The notes under the pieces: generated by a model
Database searches by the model: none
Seen by the model: the letters and a program-made list of their open reading frames with translations, nothing else
What the model was told of the DNA's origin: nothing
Assembly: GCA_947502805.1 (NCBI GenBank)
Contig: CANNBR010000008.1
Location: 1-21,591 of the forward strand
DNA length: 21,591 bases
Direction: 5' to 3'
Source of the DNA: a bacterium
GTDB taxonomy: Bacteria > Babelota > Babeliae > Babelales > CAIQNR01
Part shown: piece after piece, positions 1 through 7,589 of the stretch
Layout of the letters: each line of letters opens with the position of its first letter
How positions within the stretch are numbered: position 1 is the stretch's first letter
Translations under genes and position numbers: made by a program

Positions 1-62
1 AATTTTTTATTTACTCATTAATTTTCGAACAAGGTTTTAACATTAAAATACCTTCCTTTTAT

Positions 63-137
63 TGTCATTCCCAGAAAACAAAGTCGCAGCAGTGCACAGC
101 ACTGACCAGACGAAGTGAACGGTATGGGAACCTAGAC
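63..137 (-). repeat. Dispersed stem-loop repeat, long-tip variant
   Basis: Read on the minus strand, the outer arms (a CCCATACCGTTCACTTCG side and a CTGGGAATGACA side) match those of the shorter copies at 2616-2658 and 18650-18684. The tip carries an extra block containing a perfect CAGTGC/GCACTG hairpin. That tip block (TCTGGTCAG...CTGCTGCGACT) resembles part of the repeat at about 2857-2889. No coding potential is evident. The flanks (1-62 and 138-175) are AT-rich with no recognisable feature. Confidence 0.6.
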
Positions 138-175
138 GTAACAAGATAAAGTCCTCTTAATTTAAAAAATTTTAA

Positions 176-1234
176 CTACAACGCTTTGACAATCATCCCG
201 GAACCAACACATACAAGGCCATCATAAAATACGGCAAACTGCCCCGGCGCAATCCCCTGATCCCGTTCAGAAATAGTAACAAGTAACCGAGAACCTTCTG
301 CAGGTTTAATGGTTGCATCATACAATTGAGCACCATGGCGCAACTTTACTTGAATAGGTTTACCAACATAGTCACAAACCTTTCCTTGAATGATATCCAT
401 CAAAAACGCATTCCGCTGTTTATCTTTGCCATGATATTCTTTTGAAATAGTCACCGTATTTTTTATCGGATCTTTTGCAACCACATACCACGGCCCACCT
501 GCAAGCCCTAATCCCTGACGTTGGCCGGTTGTATAAAACCAAAACCCTTCATGCTTGCCAAGAACCTTGCCCGTTTCATATTCAATCAAAGCACCTTCTT
601 GCACTCCAACCTGAGCTTTTACAAAATCACGGAACTTAATTTTTCCTAAAAAACACAATCCCTGACTGTCTTTTCGATCTTTATTAGGCAAATCAAAACG
701 CTGTGCATGCATACGAACTTGTTCTTTGTTCAAATCAGCAAGAGGAAAAAGGACGCGCGATAACTGCTCTTGCGAAAGACGTGCTAAAAAATAAGTTTGA
801 TCTTTAATGGGGTCGGGAGTGAGTTTTAAAAAATAGGCGCCATCGGATTTAATAATCCCTGCATAATGTCCCGTTGCTATCTTATCAAACCCTTGGCCAT
901 GATTTTCCAAAAATGCACCAAATTTAATAAATGTATTACAGAGCATATCTGGATTTGGAGTTCTACCAGCTTTAATTTCGTCAATCGTGTAACTAATAAT
1001 CAGCTCTTTGTAGGCCTGTTGTAATGATACTATCTGAAGCTCAAGCCCTAACTGTTGGCACACTGCATGAGCATGAGAAAGGTCTTCTTCCCACGGGCAT
1101 TCCCCAAGAAACGAAAGCTCATCTTCCAGCCAAATTTTAAGATAAAACGGAGTAACATCGTACCCCTGCTCCTGCAATAACGCGAGGGCAACGGCACTAT
1201 CAACTCCTCCTGAAACCAGAACTGCTACTTTCAT
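176..1234 (-). CDS. mnmA: tRNA-uridine 2-sulfurtransferase MnmA
   Basis: MnmA installs the 2-thio group on the wobble uridine of tRNA-Lys, -Glu and -Gln, using ATP to adenylate the base and a persulfide sulfur carried by partner proteins. The 352-aa product begins with the PP-loop ATP site SGGVDSAV (residues 8-15). It keeps both catalytic cysteines: Cys99 in the NPDMLCN motif and Cys194 in DSQGLCFLG. TGHYA (121-125) and TTGQRQGLG are also typical. Length is normal for the family. The N-terminal third contains an ECPWEEDL segment (45-52) that I associate with plant/plastid-type MnmA rather than the E. coli type; this is from memory. The gene is transcribed alone, divergent from the secreted-protein gene at 1454, from a promoter at 1280-1307. 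The identification is secure. Confidence 0.96.
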   Translation of the reverse strand: MKVAVLVSGGVDSAVALALLQEQGYDVTPFYLKIWLEDELSFLGECPWEEDLSHAHAVCQQLGLELQIVSLQQAYKELIISYTIDEIKAGRTPNPDMLCNTFIKFGAFLENHGQGFDKIATGHYAGIIKSDGAYFLKLTPDPIKDQTYFLARLSQEQLSRVLFPLADLNKEQVRMHAQRFDLPNKDRKDSQGLCFLGKIKFRDFVKAQVGVQEGALIEYETGKVLGKHEGFWFYTTGQRQGLGLAGGPWYVVAKDPIKNTVTISKEYHGKDKQRNAFLMDIIQGKVCDYVGKPIQVKLRHGAQLYDATIKPAEGSRLLVTISERDQGIAPGQFAVFYDGLVCVGSGMIVKAL

Positions 1235-1279
1235 AAAAATCTTTCTCTGTCAGCGATAACCTTTAACTTTGTTTTTACA

Positions 1280-1307
1280 AGTATACGGCTTTCATCTTTT
1301 TTGTTAA
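1280..1307 (-). promoter_or_regulatory. Promoter of mnmA
   Basis: On the minus strand TTAACA (1302-1307) and TATACT (1280-1285) are separated by 16 bp. Each hexamer matches the sigma-70 consensus in 5 of 6 positions. The predicted start leaves a leader of about 40 nt before the mnmA ATG. Confidence 0.65.
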
Positions 1308-1453
1308 TGCAAAAACGCCACTTCATTACCATAAGCCTTGATCGACTAGACAAGAAAATATGCAAAATAGCCTAGACAGCCACTTTGAAAAAGAGTAATG
1401 TGCTGCCCTATTGTAATCAAAGACAATTACCACCTCTACAAAAAGGAACTCTC

Positions 1454-2260
1454 ATGAAAAACTACAAAAAAATCTCACTCTTATTGTTACTTTCAACAGC
1501 GCTAACCATCAATGCTTTTGTTACAGAAAATAGTGGGCCATTCGATGACGATCTCGATAACATGCCTAAGTGGAATGGTCGTAGCTATAGAAAAACAGCA
1601 TTAGAACAAGAAGCTGAAAAACACCAAAAACCGGTGGCCAAAAAACCCACAGCACAGCCTATTCCAGTACCGCAACCCACCCAAGAAGAGCCAAACCTTT
1701 ACAAGCAACAAGAAGAGGTTACTAGAAAAGCAAAAGAAGCCGTACAGGCAGAACAAACTATCACTAGACTTATGAGCGAACTTGTTAATCTGTGTGAAGA
1801 AATCGAAATAAAAAACACTCACCTCCAAAAAGAAAGAGACGCAGAAATCACTTACCACAATGCTCTTAAAGAAATTGCAGAAAAAAGAAGCCTCAATAAT
1901 TATGAAAAACTTGGTATGGGTATAGCCGTCATTGCTGGAACTGCCACTATCATTACCGAGACTTTAGAAGATGTTCCTACCTATGCAATAATTGCAATTG
2001 TGTCAGCCCTTGGAACCGCATGCTCTTGTGAGTTACGTCATCGAAGCTGCAATAGAGAAGAACAAGAACTTATGACAACGCATGAAATAGAGCTTGAACA
2101 AGCTACAAAAACTACATATGCAGCAGTTAGAAAAAAAGAGCAGATCATTAAAGAAGCAGAAGCAAAACTAGCCCTATTAAAAGTAATATCCCTACCTAAT
2201 AGGCAAGGTGCTATTGCTCACTTTGAAGATTCTTTAAAGGAGCTAAAAAACTTTTGCTAA
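1454..2260 (+). CDS. Exported coiled-coil protein with paired hydrophobic segment, unknown function
   Basis: I do not recognise a family. The start is set at ATG 1454 because AAGGA lies 7 nt upstream and the product then opens with a clean signal peptide (Lys-rich start, hydrophobic run at 8-20, NAF near 20-22). An in-frame TTG at 1385 would bury it. The 268-aa product has a Lys/Pro/Gln-rich linker (about 55-80) and a charged heptad-like coiled coil (about 82-148). Next come two hydrophobic stretches split by a short acidic turn (about 153-169 and 175-190, turn LEDVP). A CSCELRHRSC cysteine cluster and a second coiled coil (about 200-262) follow. A coiled coil flanking a hydrophobic hairpin is reminiscent of chlamydial Inc proteins, but that is shape only, not homology. 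A terminator lies about 100 nt downstream, so the gene is probably monocistronic. Confidence 0.8.
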   Translation: MKNYKKISLLLLLSTALTINAFVTENSGPFDDDLDNMPKWNGRSYRKTALEQEAEKHQKPVAKKPTAQPIPVPQPTQEEPNLYKQQEEVTRKAKEAVQAEQTITRLMSELVNLCEEIEIKNTHLQKERDAEITYHNALKEIAEKRSLNNYEKLGMGIAVIAGTATIITETLEDVPTYAIIAIVSALGTACSCELRHRSCNREEQELMTTHEIELEQATKTTYAAVRKKEQIIKEAEAKLALLKVISLPNRQGAIAHFEDSLKELKNFC

Positions 2261-2357
2261 CGCAGGTTAATTGAGTTTAGCTCAACATTCAGCAGATTTA
2301 GCCCACATGAACTGGTCTATTTCTGGCAACTAAGCCTGGCGGCCACGTAAATTTTGC

Positions 2358-2389
2358 AAAAGGCGCTTCGTAATTAAAGCACCTTTTTT
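2358..2389 (+). terminator. Rho-independent terminator after the 1454-2260 gene
   Basis: Arms AAAGGCGCTT (2359-2368) and AAGCACCTTT (2377-2386) pair with one C/A mismatch around a short loop and run into six T residues (2384-2389). It lies about 100 nt beyond the stop codon. Between the stop and the hairpin there is only a small TTGAG/CTCAA hairpin. Confidence 0.7.
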
Positions 2390-2432
2390 GTTGCAAACTT
2401 ATTAGAAAATTAATAGATCAATAAAAATCAAT

Positions 2433-2598
2433 GTCATTGCGAGCTTGCGCGGCAATCCCTCCCTGGCCTACATCAAAAGATTAATAATGCCTGGAATAAA
2501 AGGACTTTAGTATTTTTTAAAAGAAATTTCTGGTGTCCATGCTGTGTTATTTTTCAAAAAAAAGTGCCGTAGGGATTGCCGCGCAAGCTCGCAATGAC
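2433..2598. repeat. 166-bp element bounded by perfect 28-bp inverted repeats
   Basis: The left arm (2433-2460, beginning GTCATTGCGAGCTTGCGC) and right arm (2571-2598) are exact reverse complements over 28 bp and flank 110 bp of AT-rich non-coding sequence. The arm resembles the GTCATTGCGAG...GGCAATCC palindromic repeats seen in many bacterial genomes. The size and structure fit a MITE or a REP doublet. No transposase ORF lies inside, and I could not identify a clear target-site duplication. Confidence 0.75.
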
Positions 2599-2615
2599 AC
2601 GGACTGCTACTTATT

Positions 2616-2658
2616 CAAAGATTCCCTTACCGTTCACTTCGCTTTCTGGGAATGACAC
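2616..2658 (+). repeat. Dispersed stem-loop repeat, short-tip variant
   Basis: CAAAGATTCCCTTACCG ... CTGGGAATGACAC forms an imperfect hairpin (ATTCCC/GGGAAT). It matches the copy at 18650-18684 over almost its whole length and the outer arms of 63-137. Confidence 0.7.
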
Positions 2659-2722
2659 GGTATTTTTTCTAGAAAAATTAAATGTAAAAAATGAATAAAT
2701 AACAATCTTTATCAGGAGCCCA

Positions 2723-2909
2723 CGAAGACCGTCGCCAAAGGCTATGGCGTGATCTTCGAGGTTTGGGGCCGACCCAGGAATAAAAGGGAACCATTTTTGT
2801 CTGGTTTCCAAAGGGGGGGACAAGCTCCCCTTTGGCACTGCGCGTGAAGCGCACACTCTGGTCAGAGCGCTACGCACTCTGCTGCGACTACCGTTCTCTG
2901 GGTATGACA
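2723..2909 (+). repeat. Composite GC-rich array of hairpins, repeat-family copy
   Basis: Several hairpins follow one another: CGAAGA (2723-2728) with TCTTCG (2753-2758); a GGAACC/GGTTTCC stem; and CCAAAGGGG (2808-2816) with CCCCTTTGG (2827-2835). GCGC-rich palindromes come next, ending in a CTACCG...CTGGGTATGACAT arm like the other dispersed copies. The segment CCCCTTTGGCACTGCGCG onward aligns with the reverse complement of 21481-21510, so this is a family rather than unique sequence. It is GC-richer than its surroundings. Open frames across it are by-products of the repeat. Confidence 0.65.
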
Positions 2910-2945
2910 TTGATTTTTATTTTCCAAATATTTTTTTCTAATATC

Positions 2946-3023
2946 ATGCGCAAAACCCATATTTAAGGTCCTCGCCTGAACTCCATGCGCAAAGCAAGAT
3001 TTTAAAGCGGATCGCCTTTCAAA
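2946..3023. repeat. Two degenerate 39-bp direct repeats
   Basis: ATGCGCAAA at 2946 and again at 2985 starts two units that also share an ATTTAA/TTTTAA core and a TCGCCT end, at a 39-bp period. Identity is moderate. I see no gene here; the units sit just upstream of the argS promoter. Confidence 0.5.
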
Positions 3024-3034
3024 CGAAATTCCAC

Positions 3035-3040
3035 TATAAT
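3035..3040 (+). promoter_or_regulatory. -10 box of the argS promoter
   Basis: A perfect TATAAT lies 37 nt upstream of the argS ATG, but no convincing -35 hexamer precedes it at 16-18 bp. The argS ribosome binding site is AAAGG at about 3064-3068. Confidence 0.45.
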
Positions 3041-3076
3041 AAAAAATTATTTTATCACTTTTTAAAGGTATCCCGT

Positions 3077-4714
3077 ATGTCACTCATACACGATCTTAAA
3101 CATCAGTTTTTTTTATACGTATCAAAAACTTTTTCTTTAGAAACACTCCCGCATATCGAATTTTCGCTTAATTGCGATCCTGACAAGCAACAGTTCGGAG
3201 ATATGGTTTCAAATGCTGCCATGATTCTGGCTAAGCCACTTTCTAGTAATCCACGGACACTCGCACAAACAATTGCAACAGGTTTTACCCACCCTGCTTT
3301 ACAAAAAATAGAAGTTGCTGGACCTGGATTTCTTAACTTTTATTTTACTCAAGAAGCTTTTAAAGAACTTGCTCAAGATCTGTTTGTTAATAAAGACAGC
3401 TACTTCCAGCTAGAAGAACCACACGGTATTTGGAATTTAGAATTTGTCAGCGCCAACCCAACAGGACCACTCCACCTTGGTCACGGCCGTGGTGGCATTA
3501 TCGGTGATGTGCTTGGTAATATCATGCGTTTTTTAAACTTCAAAATTACCAAAGAACATTACGTTAACGATGCCGGTTCTCAAATGCAAAAACTTGGTAT
3601 GTCGCTTAAAGTACGCTGCCAGCAAGCGTGCGGACAAGCGGTCGAACTTCCTGAAGAATCATACAAAGGCGAATATCTGGTCGAGCTTGCACAAGCAATA
3701 ATCAAAGAATACGGAGAAGCAGTTCTTACCAACTCTGATAGCTTTTTTATTGAATACGGACACAAGCAGATGCTTGCCCTTCTTGAAAAAACACTCGCCG
3801 CTTATGGTATTACTTTCGATGTTTGGTTTTCAGAAAAAACGTTACATAGTACTGCGATCAAAGAAGCTCTTGAACAACTTGCAACTTCAGGAAACACCTA
3901 CGAACAAGACGGCGCTTTATGGTTTAGGTCAACCACCTTTGGTGATGATAAAGACCGTGTTCTTAAAAAAGCAGATGGTAGTTACACCTACGTTGCTGCT
4001 GATGCTGCCTACCTTTTAAATAAAGCACAACGCGGCTTTAACAGACTCATACTCGTACTCGGGCAAGATCATCATAGTTATCCGCGCCGCCTTGAAGGGA
4101 TTCGACAAGCACTCGGACTTACTGACGTTAAACTTGATTGTATTTTGTATCAGTTAGTTTCGTTAAAAGAAGATGGCCAACAACTGCGCATGTCAAAACG
4201 AGCTGGCAGAATCATCGGACTCAAAGATGTGATTGATGAAGTTGGTACCGACGTTGCACGCTTCTTCTACCTTAATAGAAAAGCGGATGCGCATCTTGAA
4301 TTTGATATCGACCTTGCACTTAAAAAGACCGATGAAAATCCTGTCTACTACCTTCAGTATGCGTTTGTACGTACTCAAGCAATTCTTGAACGCACAAAGG
4401 AACACCCTGAGCTGTTAGAGATTAATCAAGAAGATGTTGAAGGATTAAGCTCAGAAGAGTTTTTGCTTCTTAAAAAAATAGCGTCATTGCGTGAATTACT
4501 GATTGATATCGGTGGGAATTACCAAGTACATTTACTCACCTATTACTTGCTTGATTTGGCCAACATTTTCCATAACTACTACCACCATAATCGTGTACTT
4601 GAGCCTGAATCAGTGAAACAAAGCAGAGGACGACTCCTTCTTATTCTTCTGGTTCGAGATACATTTGACCGTTGCCTGAAGCTTATTGGAATCAGTCGAC
4701 CAGAAAAAATGTAG
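3077..4714 (+). CDS. argS: Arginyl-tRNA synthetase
   Basis: Class I synthetase that charges tRNA-Arg, using tRNA-dependent amino-acid activation. The 545-aa product has the N-terminal Add1-type tRNA-recognition region (about 1-110). The signature FVSANPTGPLHLGHGRGG follows, with the HIGH-type motif HLGH at 133-136. The KMSKR-type motif is RMSKR at 371-375. The C-terminal anticodon-binding helical domain (DENPVYYLQYAFVR onward) is intact. It is somewhat shorter than E. coli ArgRS (577 aa) but complete. It is the first gene of a co-directional argS-tsf-frr group; tsf appears to have its own promoter 85 nt downstream. Confidence 0.97.
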   Translation: MSLIHDLKHQFFLYVSKTFSLETLPHIEFSLNCDPDKQQFGDMVSNAAMILAKPLSSNPRTLAQTIATGFTHPALQKIEVAGPGFLNFYFTQEAFKELAQDLFVNKDSYFQLEEPHGIWNLEFVSANPTGPLHLGHGRGGIIGDVLGNIMRFLNFKITKEHYVNDAGSQMQKLGMSLKVRCQQACGQAVELPEESYKGEYLVELAQAIIKEYGEAVLTNSDSFFIEYGHKQMLALLEKTLAAYGITFDVWFSEKTLHSTAIKEALEQLATSGNTYEQDGALWFRSTTFGDDKDRVLKKADGSYTYVAADAAYLLNKAQRGFNRLILVLGQDHHSYPRRLEGIRQALGLTDVKLDCILYQLVSLKEDGQQLRMSKRAGRIIGLKDVIDEVGTDVARFFYLNRKADAHLEFDIDLALKKTDENPVYYLQYAFVRTQAILERTKEHPELLEINQEDVEGLSSEEFLLLKKIASLRELLIDIGGNYQVHLLTYYLLDLANIFHNYYHHNRVLEPESVKQSRGRLLLILLVRDTFDRCLKLIGISRPEKM

Positions 4715-4718
4715 CTAT

Positions 4719-4747
4719 TTGCGCAAAGAGATCGATTTTGGCACACT
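4719..4747 (+). promoter_or_regulatory. Promoter of tsf-frr
   Basis: TTGCGC (4719-4724) and CACACT (4742-4747) are spaced 17 bp apart with an extended TGg just before the -10. The stretch GATCGATTTTGGCACACTA closely matches the tRNA-Lys upstream region at 6032-6048. Arms AGAGAT (4727-4732) and ATCTCT (4755-4760) bracket the -10. Confidence 0.45.
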
Positions 4748-4798
4748 AAAGAACATCTCTAAATAGAAAATTTTAATTACTTAATACTGGGAGCAAGC

Positions 4799-5395
4799 AT
4801 GGCCAAGGTAAGCCTAGAAGACATTCAAAAATTACGTGAAATCACTAGCATGGGTATGATGGACTGCAAAAAAGCTTTAGAAGAAGCTGAAGGCAACATC
4901 GAAAAAGCAATTGATGTATTACGCAAAAAAGGGGCTGCTGTTGCTCTTAAACGTGGTGGCAATGCAACATCCCAAGGCTTGATTCATGCTTATATCCACC
5001 CAGGCGCAACACTTGGTGTACTTATCGAAATCAATTGCGAAACCGATTTTGTAGCACGTAATGAAGAATTAAAAAAGTTCGCTCATGATGTGTGCATGCA
5101 TATTGCTGCAATCAAACCTTTATGCCTTACTCCAGATGAAGTTGATCCAAAATGGCTTGAAAAAGAAATTGAAATTGCTCGCGAACTCTTAAAGAACGAA
5201 GGCAAAAAAGAAGAATTCATCGAAAAAATTCTTGAAGGCAAAGTTCAAAAATTGTACGCAGAAAACTGCCTCCTTCAACAAAAGTTTGTTAAAAACGACA
5301 AACTTACTGTTGAACAAGTTCTACAAGAACTCGTTGGCAAAATGGGCGAAAGCATCAAAATTAGAAGATTTGTTCGCTATGAAATTGGCGCTTAA
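4799..5395 (+). CDS. tsf: Elongation factor Ts
   Basis: EF-Ts is the guanine-nucleotide exchange factor that recycles EF-Tu during translation. The 198-aa product has the N-terminal UBA-like domain (about 5-42, with the LREITSMGMMDCKKALEEA region) and the core motif TDFVAR at 82-87. It then has a single compact core and a C-terminal helix. It belongs to the short EF-Ts class (about 200 aa, like Thermus) rather than the 283-aa E. coli form. The start is supported by a GGGAG ribosome binding site. rpsB, normally directly upstream, is absent from this window; argS takes its place. frr follows after 18 nt, which implies co-transcription. Confidence 0.96.
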   Translation: MAKVSLEDIQKLREITSMGMMDCKKALEEAEGNIEKAIDVLRKKGAAVALKRGGNATSQGLIHAYIHPGATLGVLIEINCETDFVARNEELKKFAHDVCMHIAAIKPLCLTPDEVDPKWLEKEIEIARELLKNEGKKEEFIEKILEGKVQKLYAENCLLQQKFVKNDKLTVEQVLQELVGKMGESIKIRRFVRYEIGA

Positions 5396-5413
5396 AAAAC
5401 CTAGGATACAAAC

Positions 5414-6001
5414 ATGGTAGAATTAGTATTAGTTGAAGGCCAAACGAAACCGTTTGAAGATGCAATTGACCTGGAAATGGTTAAATGTATTAAACACTTT
5501 GAGCATGAACTTGTAGCTATCAGAACAGGCCGAGCTCATCCTTCAATGGTTGAAGACATCAAGGTTTCTTGTTACGGCGGCACCACTGAACTTGCTCTTA
5601 AAAATCTTGCAACAGTAACCTCTCCAGAGCCGCGCATGATCATTATCCAACCATGGGATCAAGGTGTTCTTATCGATATCGAACGCGCACTTAAAGAATC
5701 TGACCTTGGAGTTACTCCACAACAAGACGGACACATCATCCGCATTGTTTTACAAGACATGAGCGCAACTCGACGTGAAGAACTAATCAAGCTTCTTTAT
5801 AGAAAACTAGAAGAAGCTCGCGTTGCTATCCGTAACGTACGTAAGCACTTTCATAACTTTGTGAGAGACACTGAAAAAGACGGTGATGTTTCTGAAGATT
5901 TTGCAAAACGTTTGAGCGAATTGTTACAAAAACATACTGACAAATCGATTAAATTTGTTGAAGATCTTAGTGCGAAAAAAGAAGTAAGTCTCAAAGCATA
6001 A
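5414..6001 (+). CDS. frr: Ribosome recycling factor
   Basis: RRF works with EF-G to split post-termination ribosomes. The 195-aa product is full length. It includes the AIRTGRAHPSMVEDIKVSCYGG region of domain I and a IIIQPWDQGVLIDIERAL stretch. The RREELIK ... RVAIRNVRKH helix follows, and the C-terminal long helix (KHTDKSIKFVEDL) is present. About ten residues extend the N terminus beyond the usual start. The conserved PxLTEERRKEL motif is changed to MSATRREELIK. It is the second gene of tsf-frr; pyrH, usually between them, is missing here. Confidence 0.96.
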   Translation: MVELVLVEGQTKPFEDAIDLEMVKCIKHFEHELVAIRTGRAHPSMVEDIKVSCYGGTTELALKNLATVTSPEPRMIIIQPWDQGVLIDIERALKESDLGVTPQQDGHIIRIVLQDMSATRREELIKLLYRKLEEARVAIRNVRKHFHNFVRDTEKDGDVSEDFAKRLSELLQKHTDKSIKFVEDLSAKKEVSLKA

Positions 6002-6038
6002 CTTACTCATATTCTCTCGTTTACTTTATCAGATCGTT

Positions 6039-6047
6039 TGGTACACT
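6039..6047 (+). promoter_or_regulatory. Extended -10 promoter of the tRNA-tig transcript
   Basis: TGGTACACT is an extended -10 (TGnTACACT) 31 nt upstream of tRNA-Lys; no good -35 is visible. The inverted arms ATATTCTCTC (6009-6018) and GAGAGATAT (6049-6057) flank it. The local sequence GATCGTTTGGTACACTAGAGA repeats the tsf promoter region almost exactly. Confidence 0.5.
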
Positions 6048-6077
6048 AGAGAGATATTTGTGGGATGCCTTTAAGAC

Positions 6078-6153
6078 GGGCCGTTAGCTCAATTGGTAGA
6101 GCAACAGACTCTTAATCTGCAGGTTGCTGGTTCGATTCCAGCACGGCCCACCA
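6078..6153 (+). tRNA. tRNA-Lys (anticodon CUU)
   Basis: The 76-nt cloverleaf has acceptor arms GGGCCGT/ACGGCCC, D stem GCTC/GAGC, anticodon loop CTCTTAA with CTT at 6111-6113, T arm GCTGG-TTCGATT-CCAGC, and an encoded CCA (6151-6153). The first anticodon-stem pair (27-43) is an A-C mismatch; the other four pair normally. tRNA-Leu follows 11 nt later. Confidence 0.96.
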
Positions 6154-6164
6154 TAAAAAGATTA

Positions 6165-6249
6165 GCGGGAATGGCGGAATTGGTAGACGCGCTGGACTTA
6201 GGATCCAGTTTCTTACGAAGTGGGGGTTCAAGTCCCTCTTCCCGCACCA
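6165..6249 (+). tRNA. tRNA-Leu (anticodon UAG)
   Basis: This 85-nt class II tRNA has acceptor arms GCGGGAA/TTCCCGC, anticodon stem CTGGA/TCCAG around CTTAGGA (TAG at 6199-6201), a long variable arm, and an encoded CCA (6247-6249). It ends 20 nt before the tig start codon with no terminator between, so tRNA processing and tig expression are probably linked. Confidence 0.96.
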
Positions 6250-6269
6250 CTCTAAAAAGGGAGTAGTCT

Positions 6270-7589
6270 ATGGAAACGGTAGAAACATTGTCTCCTTTAT
6301 CTTTTTCACTCAAGCAAAGTAGTCAGCAATTTGGTTATGTTACCATAACGGTACCTCATGAGTACGTTGACAAGCTGTACCAAGAAGCATCTGACCAGCA
6401 AAAACAAAAATCTCACATCTATGGATTCTCTCGAGGGCAAGCGCCTATTTCATATATCGAGCAAAACTTTCAACTCCATCTTCTTGAGCACGTCAAAGAG
6501 TTTTTTTTCAAATACTTCGTCATAGATTTGCTTTACAAAAAACTTCAAGAAGAGAAAATTTTATTTGCAGGAGAGCCTCGACTTACCAATATCTTGGTCG
6601 CTTCCAAACAAAATGCTGCCTTTAGTTTTTCACTCACTCTTGCAAAACCAATTTCCCTGAGTGGATGGAAACGACTCCCCTTCAAAGCTCCTAAACGCAA
6701 AAACTACAAAGACCTTGATCGCCAAGTCGAAAACTTTCTTAAAGAAGAACAAGAAGCATCCAAAAAAATGAAATCTAACATTATCAATGTCGGTGATTGG
6801 GTTAATTTTCATGTATGCCTTCTTGATAAACACAAAAAACCTCTTCTTGGAAACTTTAAAGAACAACTATGGCTCAAAATTGGAAGAGAGGAGGCTGATA
6901 ATCCTTTCCAGACGCTTTTTGTAGGAAAGAAAGTTGGAGAAACTTTTGTCACCGATCATCCAGGGTTCCAGGAACATTTTAGTACCCACCTTGATACAAA
7001 TTATCTTTTTTCAATTGAAATTGTTGATTACCTTTCTCATGCTTATTTTTGCATTGAACATTTTAAGCGCCACTTTAAGCTCAAAAGCGTAAAAGATCTT
7101 CATCAAAAATGTATAGAAGTTTTTTCTTATCGAAACGACATATCTCAACGTCGAGCAACTTCTGAAGAAACACTCAAAATTCTTCTTTCAAAACATGTCA
7201 TTACAATCCCTCCCCATCTTGTTTTGCGACAAGAAAAAGCTATACTTGAAATGGTTCATGGGCAGCCTGATTATCATGTATACAAGATGCAAACAGATTT
7301 CAGAGAGAAGATAACTATTCTTGCTGAAAAACAGCTCAAGGAAAGTGCGCTCATTCAACAGCTCGCCTTTCTTGAAAAAATAACGGTAAGCAATCAGGAT
7401 ATAAAAGGCTACCTCAATTTGATGTGTAGACCTCGCACCAGTGAGTTTATTTATTTTGAGCCGCCAACAACAAAGTTTTCAGGTCGTGAAATGCCGATTT
7501 CAGCATCACTCCTAGCGCAGTGCTGCCTGAAAGAAAAAACGCTCAATCATGCAATTTTACACCTTACTAAACCAAAAACAGGATCATGA
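6270..7589 (+). CDS. tig: Trigger factor (divergent)
   Basis: Ribosome-bound chaperone that meets nascent chains at the tunnel exit. The 439-aa length matches the family. The N-terminal ribosome-binding domain (about 10-125) carries GFSRGQAP at 52-59 in the place of the GFRxGKxP signature, so it is degenerate at the ribosome-docking loop. A PPIase-like domain (about 165-255, NVGDWVNFHVCL ... LFSIEIVDYL) follows. The C-terminal helical arms (ITIPPHLVLRQEKAILEM ... LAFLEKITVSNQDIKGYL) are typical of the family. AGGGAG lies upstream of the ATG. The stop overlaps the trxB start (ATGA), indicating translational coupling. Sequence conservation is weak but the domain order supports the call. Confidence 0.88.
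   Translation: METVETLSPLSFSLKQSSQQFGYVTITVPHEYVDKLYQEASDQQKQKSHIYGFSRGQAPISYIEQNFQLHLLEHVKEFFFKYFVIDLLYKKLQEEKILFAGEPRLTNILVASKQNAAFSFSLTLAKPISLSGWKRLPFKAPKRKNYKDLDRQVENFLKEEQEASKKMKSNIINVGDWVNFHVCLLDKHKKPLLGNFKEQLWLKIGREEADNPFQTLFVGKKVGETFVTDHPGFQEHFSTHLDTNYLFSIEIVDYLSHAYFCIEHFKRHFKLKSVKDLHQKCIEVFSYRNDISQRRATSEETLKILLSKHVITIPPHLVLRQEKAILEMVHGQPDYHVYKMQTDFREKITILAEKQLKESALIQQLAFLEKITVSNQDIKGYLNLMCRPRTSEFIYFEPPTTKFSGREMPISASLLAQCCLKEKTLNHAILHLTKPKTGS

Noticed and set aside
1307..1375. A 22-codon plus-strand ORF upstream of the 1454 gene
   Set aside because: It has no ribosome binding site and no hydrophobic or conserved character, and its start lies within the mnmA promoter -35.
2611..2910. 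Minus-strand open frame of 99 codons across the repeat cluster
   Set aside because: It reads straight through several palindromic repeats shared with non-coding loci, has no ribosome binding site and has no protein-like composition.
2391..3076. CRISPR array
   Set aside because: The repeats are palindromic, irregularly spaced and of unequal length, with no cas gene.
2862..3083. Minus-strand open frame of 73 codons upstream of argS
   Set aside because: It is produced by the 39-bp direct repeats and overlaps the argS promoter and start. The repeated GFAHD/CFAHG peptide is a translation of the DNA repeat.
4738..4756. TGGCAC at 4739 as a sigma-54 -24 element before tsf
   Set aside because: No TTGC-type -12 element follows at the required spacing, and a sigma-70-like TTGCGC-17-CACACT fits better.
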